Shown here: positions 61,052 through 64,000 of the stretch, piece after piece | Numbering within the stretch: the stretch's first letter is position 1 | Layout: each line of letters opens with the position of its first letter | Notes under the pieces: generated by a model | Database searches by the model: none | The model's input: the letters and a program-made list of their open reading frames with translations, nothing else | What the model was told of the DNA's origin: nothing | Position numbers and translations under genes: made by a program | DNA from: RGIG9608 sp045602425 | GTDB lineage: Bacteria > Bacteroidota > Bacteroidia > Bacteroidales > Paludibacteraceae | Assembly: GCA_045602425.1 (NCBI GenBank) | Contig: JAZSBO010000014.1 | Location: 1 to 64,000, forward strand | Length of the DNA: 64,000 nt | Direction of reading: 5' to 3'

Positions 61052-61836
61052 TTTTCAGACGAGAATTGTTTTAGTTTTTTCATTGCAGCAAAAATAAACC
61101 AATCTGGCAAATGGCTTATTATCGGAACAATAACAAAGTTCCAAGCACCGGGCAAATACGTTTTTCGCTTTGTTCGGAAAAGTTTTCGAAGGGCTTTTTT
61201 TACTAATATTTCGGGTTGCATCGAAATGCCGAACTTCAATAATACTTTCCGCATCCTTTCGGGTAAGGAAAACAAAGAAGTGTTGATAGTACCGGGAGTA
61301 ACAGCCAACACACGCACATCTTTTCGGATAAATTCATACCAAAGTGCTTTTGAGAAATTCAGAACATAAGATTTGCTTGCATTATAGCATTGTATGCCCG
61401 GCATTGTCATCCAAGCCGTCATCGACGACATATTCAAAATATAACCTTTGCCACGACTACACATCTGTTCTCCGAAAAGTTTACATAATTTTGTCAATGT
61501 AAGCACATGAAGCATCAACAAGGTCTGTATTTTTGACATCGGGGTTTCACAAAGAGGATAAAAAATAAGCACCCCTGCATTATTTACAAGCACTTCTACC
61601 TCAATGTTTTTCTCTTGTGCAAAACAAAAAACTTTCTCTGCTGCATTTTCTATTGATAAGTCAATAAAAAGCGAAATGACTTTTACCCCATAGGTTTTCG
61701 ACATAAAAGAAGCTACTTCTGCCAACTCCTTCTCTTGATTTGATACAAGAAAAAGATTGTAACGATAGTCGCGAGCCAACTGCGTAGCATACTCCAAACC
61801 TATTCCAGACGAAGCTCCTGTAACAAGTGCATACAT
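61048..61836 (-). CDS. Short-chain dehydrogenase/reductase, tandem copy 2
   Basis: A 262 aa SDR: cofactor loop TGASSGIGLEYA, NNAGVL, active-site Ser region LNMSSMTAW and Tyr-x3-Lys in YNASKSYVLNFSKAL. About half the residues match the adjacent SDR at 61841, indicating a tandem duplication. Substrate unknown. Confidence 0.9.
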   Translation of the reverse strand: MYALVTGASSGIGLEYATQLARDYRYNLFLVSNQEKELAEVASFMSKTYGVKVISLFIDLSIENAAEKVFCFAQEKNIEVEVLVNNAGVLIFYPLCETPMSKIQTLLMLHVLTLTKLCKLFGEQMCSRGKGYILNMSSMTAWMTMPGIQCYNASKSYVLNFSKALWYEFIRKDVRVLAVTPGTINTSLFSLPERMRKVLLKFGISMQPEILVKKALRKLFRTKRKTYLPGAWNFVIVPIISHLPDWFIFAAMKKLKQFSSEK

Positions 61837-61840
61837 GAAT

Positions 61841-62620
61841 TTATTTTTGATATTTTCCGATATACTTCATTACCAAAAACACCAACCAATCTGGCGTATG
61901 TTTTAGCAGAGGCGTACACAAATGATTGATAAAACCAGGCATATCCGATTTTTTCTTTTTAAACATTTTTCGTAACGCACGCTTAACAAGTTTTTTTGGA
62001 GGAATACTTACCGTAAGATTCACCGCCAATTTTCGCAAACTTGGTGCTAAACCAAACAATTCGGTATCAACTGCCCCAGGGGTCATTACCGTAATGCCAA
62101 CACCCTTGGGTTTAAACTCATACCAAAGAGATTTCGAGAAATTGTAAATAAACGCCTTGGTTGCATTGTACGTTTGTATGCTGGGCATTGCCATCCATGC
62201 CGACATCGACGACATATTAAGTATATATCCATTGCCACGTCGGCACATATCTTCGCCAAACAATCTACAAAGCTTCGCCACCGTCAGCATATGCAGATTC
62301 AACATCAAATCGATTCGCTTCATCGATGTTTCTACATACGGATTAAAGAAAAACACTCCTGCGTTATTTATAAGAATATCAACTTGCAGATTGTTTTCTT
62401 GACAATATTGATACAAGTCTTCAGCAGCTTCTGTTTTGCTTAAATCTGCGTAGTGTGCTGTGGTTTTTACATTGTATTTTTGTGCCAAATCAGTAGCTAC
62501 TTCTTGCAACTCTTTTTCCTGATTACTAACAAGCAATAAATCTGCGTGATAATCGCACGCCAACTGCTTGGCGTACTCCAATCCTATTCCCGACGAGGCT
62601 CCTGTAACAAGTGCTAACAT
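61841..62620 (-). CDS. Short-chain dehydrogenase/reductase, tandem copy 1
   Basis: A 259 aa SDR with the same motifs as its neighbour (TGASSGIGLEYAKQL, NNAGVFFF, YNATKAFIYNFSKSLWYEF). The C-terminus is basic and hydrophobic (KYIGKYQK), hinting at membrane association. The start overlaps the end of the adenine methyltransferase by seven bases. Confidence 0.9.
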   Translation of the reverse strand: MLALVTGASSGIGLEYAKQLACDYHADLLLVSNQEKELQEVATDLAQKYNVKTTAHYADLSKTEAAEDLYQYCQENNLQVDILINNAGVFFFNPYVETSMKRIDLMLNLHMLTVAKLCRLFGEDMCRRGNGYILNMSSMSAWMAMPSIQTYNATKAFIYNFSKSLWYEFKPKGVGITVMTPGAVDTELFGLAPSLRKLAVNLTVSIPPKKLVKRALRKMFKKKKSDMPGFINHLCTPLLKHTPDWLVFLVMKYIGKYQK

Positions 62621-63624
62621 ATAGTATTTTTTTCTAAAATATGAAGATATTCCACAGTAAAATCAGCCTTGTTAAAACGATTCGAATCCGCTTTAAAACG
62701 CTGATAATCTGTTTGTGCCAAATCATAATGACCATATTTCGACATAATAGATTTCACATCTTCAACCGACATCAACCCTTCATTATTATATGAAAGAAAA
62801 ATATATTTAAACTTGGCGTTTTTTATCAGATTCTCAAATTCAGCTTTTACAAAACTTGCTGAACAATATTTTGAACGAGTATATTTTCTAAGTCCAGTTT
62901 TACCTATAGGAATAAAAGGTTTGTATTCTGCAATTGTATTTAACAGATGATAATTTGCTCCATATTGACGAGCATTATATGGTGGGTCAAGATAAAGAAT
63001 ATCACCTTCAATTTCTTTTATAAGCTTGTTTGCATCTTTATTAAAAACTTGATGTTCATTATCATTCAGTTCGTATTCTGCTGGTTCCAATACAAGTTCT
63101 TTTTGTGCAGACTTTTTGAGATTTTTCAAATATGCTCCATATACTGAAGCTGTATTTGCTACTTTATCGGCACATTCCAAAAGACTACAAAGAAGGAAAT
63201 AATATAAATTATCTGATATTTGCTCCGTATTTTTCCATTCTTCAATTTTTGTACGAATTGAATCTATTCGTTTTCCATTCTCGTCAGAAAAATACTGACG
63301 TTCACCATTTCCGCCAAGACAATAATTCTTATATATAAAACCATTATCAATCAATGGTAATAAATTCAATTCTTCAAGCCGTTCTTCTTTATCTTTTATT
63401 TCACGATGATTTTCAATGTAATTTTTATTAAGCACATAACTATAATATTCTACATCGTTAGCAATAACTTTCTTTACCGAAGTTTTGAAAGTTCTCCCAA
63501 CAATCCCTGTCCCTGCAAATATGTCGCAGATTGTTTTTTGCGACAAATCTTCTCCACAAACAGATTTTATTGTTGTGGGTAGAAAGTTCTGACATAATTT
63601 TAATTTAGAGCCTATGTAATTCAT
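62614..63624 (-). CDS. D12-class DNA N6-adenine methyltransferase
   Basis: A 336 aa amino-methyltransferase of the Dam/D12 class. The SAM-binding motif is ICDIFAGTGIVGRTF, the catalytic motif is LYLDPPYNARQYGANYH, and MNYIGSKLKL is the typical N-terminal motif. The gene immediately upstream encodes a nuclease-like protein, so this is the modification half of a type II restriction-modification system. AT-rich, with AGA and CGA arginine codons. Confidence 0.9.
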   Translation of the reverse strand: MNYIGSKLKLCQNFLPTTIKSVCGEDLSQKTICDIFAGTGIVGRTFKTSVKKVIANDVEYYSYVLNKNYIENHREIKDKEERLEELNLLPLIDNGFIYKNYCLGGNGERQYFSDENGKRIDSIRTKIEEWKNTEQISDNLYYFLLCSLLECADKVANTASVYGAYLKNLKKSAQKELVLEPAEYELNDNEHQVFNKDANKLIKEIEGDILYLDPPYNARQYGANYHLLNTIAEYKPFIPIGKTGLRKYTRSKYCSASFVKAEFENLIKNAKFKYIFLSYNNEGLMSVEDVKSIMSKYGHYDLAQTDYQRFKADSNRFNKADFTVEYLHILEKNTIC

Positions 63625-63626
63625 TG

Positions 63627-64000
63627 TTAATATGCAATTTGATTAAAAACTATATCTCCATTGACTATTTCATATTCTATATATTTAAGAGGAAGTATTC
63701 CTGCACGTTTGTTAAAGTCATAAAACGTTTGTTTTATACTACTTGAAAGAGAAAGTCCTTTTTTACAAATCAACGTTGGTTGTATTGTACTAATCCTATT
63801 TGGTTTGTAATATTGTTCAATCCAATCAATGTATCGAGTAGTCAATTGACGTGTATTATCTTTGGATGCAAGGACTGCCTTTAACTCAATCGGGAATAAT
63901 AATCTCTGCGTATTAGATTCATTAATTGAGAACATAACATCAATTCTTTGCATACCAATCCCACAAGAAACTTCATTTCCAATCCACTCAATTTTCTTAT
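63627..64000 (-). CDS. Probable restriction endonuclease, 5' end beyond the window
   Basis: Only the C-terminal 123 or so residues are present; the frame stays open to the window edge, through an in-frame ATG at 63953 that need not be the start. GMQRIDVMFSI followed by LLFPIELKAV (E-x-K) fits a PD-(D/E)xK nuclease core. It ends two bases before the adenine methyltransferase gene. Family and specificity cannot be judged from this fragment. Confidence 0.6.
   Translation of the reverse strand, partial: KKIEWIGNEVSCGIGMQRIDVMFSINESNTQRLLFPIELKAVLASKDNTRQLTTRYIDWIEQYYKPNRISTIQPTLICKKGLSLSSSIKQTFYDFNKRAGILPLKYIEYEIVNGDIVFNQIAY

Overview
This 64 kb window comes from a low-GC member of the Bacteroidota, most likely the Bacteroidales. 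The evidence is the repeated TTTG / TAnnTTTG promoter pattern, the lack of Shine-Dalgarno sites, and families typical of the group: DUF4293, the BT0820-like hydrolase, FISUMP/DUF4988 lipoproteins, the NagB-PIG-L fusion, FabI and MltF. There is no rRNA, phage, transposase or CRISPR array. Two tRNA genes (Leu-CAA, Ser-GGA) are present, both on the minus strand.

Layout. 1-453 is an AT-rich gene-free edge. 454-4097 is a hisB-kdsB-DUF4091 hydrolase run. 4213-14813 holds housekeeping genes (M48 protease, YgiQ, PnuC-like, TtcA, RelA/SpoT, M23 peptidase, AlaS). 15326-16648, 32113-34317 and 41012-42331 are three paralogous surface lipoproteins with a coiled coil, collagen-like Gly-X-Y tracts and a C-terminal FISUMP (C-type-lectin-like) domain. 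17344-22902 is manC, mutL, an acetyltransferase, fabI and trpS. 23012-26426 is a transferred restriction-modification island with two m5C methyltransferases flanking a DUF3883 nuclease. 26427-31546 is a minus-strand run including recR, a lipid kinase, aroC and slyD. 35022-40886 is an envelope/nucleotide set (DUF6057-like, PD40 lipoprotein with CxxCH, MltF, exonuclease, udk). 42680-48359 holds an acyltransferase, a glycosyltransferase and a large secreted amidase-like protein. 48425-51377 is a divergent amino-sugar pair. 52352-57382 is a leucine operon (leuA, leuC, leuD, second synthase) behind a leader-peptide attenuator. 57649-59984 is an ExbB/ExbD cluster. 60278-64000 has TatD, two tandem SDRs and a second, truncated restriction-modification system.

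Two observations stand out. First, four dispersed copies (16711-16964, 34721-34970, 42396-42638, 52097-52336) of a roughly 250 bp element have nested inverted repeats whose arms change together between copies, keeping the fold. Each copy sits just upstream of a minus-strand gene for an exported protein, and three of these genes or gene pairs encode the FISUMP/collagen lipoproteins. I do not recognise the family; it may be a new structured leader RNA, small RNA or mobile fold. Second, upstream of leuA there is a 16-residue Leu/Ile-rich leader peptide, a promoter, and mutually exclusive antiterminator and terminator pairings, which is a complete classical attenuator.

The FISUMP paralogues are nearly identical in DNA through part of the lectin-like domain and then diverge abruptly at the C-terminus. 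This resembles targets of diversity-generating retroelements, although no reverse transcriptase lies in the window.
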